NCBI RefSeq assembly: GCF_009363155.1
Contig: NZ_CP045302.1
Coordinates: 4,075,001 to 4,139,000, forward strand
Length of the DNA: 64,000 nucleotides
Origin: Azotobacter salinestris
Lineage (GTDB): Bacteria; Pseudomonadota; Gammaproteobacteria; Pseudomonadales; Pseudomonadaceae
Direction of reading: 5' to 3'
A program made the translations under genes and the position numbers. Positions 62,759-64,000 of this stretch are shown piece after piece. How positions within the stretch are numbered: position 1 is the first letter of the stretch; each line of letters starts with the position of its first letter. A model generated the notes under the pieces. That model made no database searches, was not told the origin of the DNA, and was given only the letters and a program-made list of their open reading frames with translations.

Positions 62759-64000
62759 TTAAAAATAGCGGACCAACTGAACCCAGACGCGTGGTGTGCG
62801 GTTGACATCGCTCTCGGTGCGCTCGCTGCCGAGCTTCCAGGCGGAGACGGCACTGATCCGCCAGCCATGGTCGTTCCAGTTGACACCGACCCCGGCGCCG
62901 GAAAGGCGGCGGTGGTTTTCGCCGTCGTCCCAGGTGTCCTCGTTAAGGCGTACCTCTCCGTGGTCCACGAAGGTGGAGAGCTGCCAGGTCGGGGTCAGGG
63001 CGTAGCGCAGCTCGACGTTGGCCAGCCAGCCCTGGTCGCCGGTAGCTTCGCCCTGCGGGTAGGCGCGCACGCCATAGGGGCCGCCAAGCCAGAACTTTTC
63101 CGCGGAGTCGAGGTTGCCGTCGCTGAGTTGGGCCTGCAGATGGGTGTAGAGGCTGAGGCGTTCGGTCAGACGCTGCAGGCGCAGAATGGCCGGGTTCCAC
63201 TTGTTGAAGGTGCCCTGGGTGCGGGCCGTGGCCGCATCCAGTCGTTCCACGTCGCCGCTGTCGATGTTCAGGTCGCCATGGGTATAGGTCAGGGCGAAGC
63301 TGGTGACGCCGCCGCCACCCAGGCTGTCGTGGGCGTTGCCGCTGAGGGTCGCGCTCCAGTTGCGCAGGCGCTTGTCGCTGCGGCTGGAGAACAGGTCGAT
63401 ATCGTCCTCGAGGAACTTGTCCTCGAACTGCAGGTGGCCGTAGAGGTTGAATGCGCGGCTGCGGATCAGCGGCTGCAGCACGAAGGCCGTGGCGATGCGC
63501 GCATTGCCGTGGGCATCCAGTTCGTCGAAATCCTTGGACAGCTCGTAGTCCATGTCGGAGTAGGCCACGCCGACCTGGGTCCCGGCCGGGCCGACCGGCA
63601 GCTGATAGCTGACGCGCTGGTAGTTCTGGTCCTCGTCGGAGCGCATGCCGCGCAGGGTCAGCAGGTCGCCCAGCCCCAGCGGGCTGTTCAGGTTGAGGGT
63701 GAGGCCCAGACGATTCTGACCCATGAAGCGGTTGCCGTAGTTGTCTGCATCGATCGAACCACTCACCAGCCGGGCCGGGCGGGTCTCGACGACAAGATCC
63801 GTGGTGCCGACGCTGGTGCCGGGACGCAGGGTGGACTTGACCTCCACGCCGGGCGTGTCCTGCAGCAGCAGCAGGCTGCGCTCGAGCTCCCTGGCCTCGA
63901 CCGCAGTTCCATTCTCCAGGGAGGAGAGCGGCCCCCTGAGGACACGGTCGCTGACGCGCGAGCCGTTCTGCAGACGGACCTGGCCGTAACGGCCTTCGAG
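62759..64000 (-). CDS. Two-partner secretion transporter (TpsB, FhaC/ShlB family), partial
   Basis: 413 residues are present; the gene starts beyond the right edge. The visible N-terminal part is POTRA sequence (LEGRYGQVRLQNGSRVSDRVL...), followed by a 16-stranded Omp85-type barrel (about residue 90 on) ending WVQLVRYF with the terminal Phe. The L6 loop motif usually VRGY/F reads GVRAYPQGE. It should export the adjacent adhesin across the outer membrane. Confidence 0.92.
   Translation of the reverse strand, partial: LEGRYGQVRLQNGSRVSDRVLRGPLSSLENGTAVEARELERSLLLLQDTPGVEVKSTLRPGTSVGTTDLVVETRPARLVSGSIDADNYGNRFMGQNRLGLTLNLNSPLGLGDLLTLRGMRSDEDQNYQRVSYQLPVGPAGTQVGVAYSDMDYELSKDFDELDAHGNARIATAFVLQPLIRSRAFNLYGHLQFEDKFLEDDIDLFSSRSDKRLRNWSATLSGNAHDSLGGGGVTSFALTYTHGDLNIDSGDVERLDAATARTQGTFNKWNPAILRLQRLTERLSLYTHLQAQLSDGNLDSAEKFWLGGPYGVRAYPQGEATGDQGWLANVELRYALTPTWQLSTFVDHGEVRLNEDTWDDGENHRRLSGAGVGVNWNDHGWRISAVSAWKLGSERTESDVNRTPRVWVQLVRYF

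Overview
The window comes from a GC-rich member of the Pseudomonadaceae (Pseudomonas or Azotobacter type). The evidence is an MvaT-family H-NS protein, a FinR/Fpr pair, OprD-family porins, candidate Crc/Hfq A-rich sites, and a gene order (fumA, sadC-like, pykA, usp, PilZ, moxR cluster, sbcB, mvaT, purU) that, from memory, resembles one Pseudomonas aeruginosa neighbourhood. Genus and species cannot be fixed from the sequence alone.

Bases 1 to 20.8 kb are ordinary core genome: tRNA modification (DTW/TapT-type, TrmO), an ErdR-like response regulator, FinR with ferredoxin-NADP reductase, class I fumarase, a membrane diguanylate cyclase, pyruvate kinase, a tandem universal stress protein, a PilZ protein, a tightly overlapping six-gene membrane operon (RDD, SpoIIM/DUF95, DUF4129, DUF4350, MoxR ATPase, DUF58), exonuclease I, MvaT and PurU.

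Bases 20.9 to 41.9 kb hold a catabolic supercluster for hydroaromatic and aromatic acids. QuiC, AroQ and an AroE-like dehydrogenase feed quinate/shikimate-type compounds to protocatechuate. PcaHG opens the ring. PcaB, PcaC, PcaD, PcaIJ and PcaF finish the beta-ketoadipate pathway. Regulators are PcaQ (LysR), PcaR (IclR) and a TetR protein. Two OprD-type porins, an FAD dehydrogenase and an aldo/keto reductase extend the set. No inner-membrane aromatic-acid transporter is present. The cluster carries recognisable operators (PcaQ, three PcaR-like sites, an unassigned motif shared by two promoters), candidate Crc/Hfq sites, a TA-flanked MITE and two hairpin repeats.

A tRNA-Gly(CCC) gene at 42.2 kb is the left attachment site of an integrative element of about 13.5 kb that ends at 55.72 kb. 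It encodes a tyrosine integrase, a protein behind a LexA-like box, AlpA and HTH regulators, a HigBA-type toxin-antitoxin pair with a BrnA-like protein, a DUF927 helicase-like protein with half a CHC2 zinc finger, and many small unknown proteins. There are no conjugation or virion genes, so it resembles a phage satellite or minimal genomic island. Its unusual content is non-coding: a P4-like structured leader with mutually exclusive stems, a three-copy repeat family with a constant core and locus-specific flanks, two covarying hairpins, and a non-coding right end of about 1.9 kb with short repeats and a hairpin array. Past attR lies the left-end remnant of a second related element.

The last part (56.2 to 64 kb) has an orphan periplasmic binding protein, a gene-poor stretch, a small secreted protein, and a two-partner secretion pair: a GLUG-repeat adhesin with two C-terminal cysteines and its TpsB transporter, which runs off the window edge.
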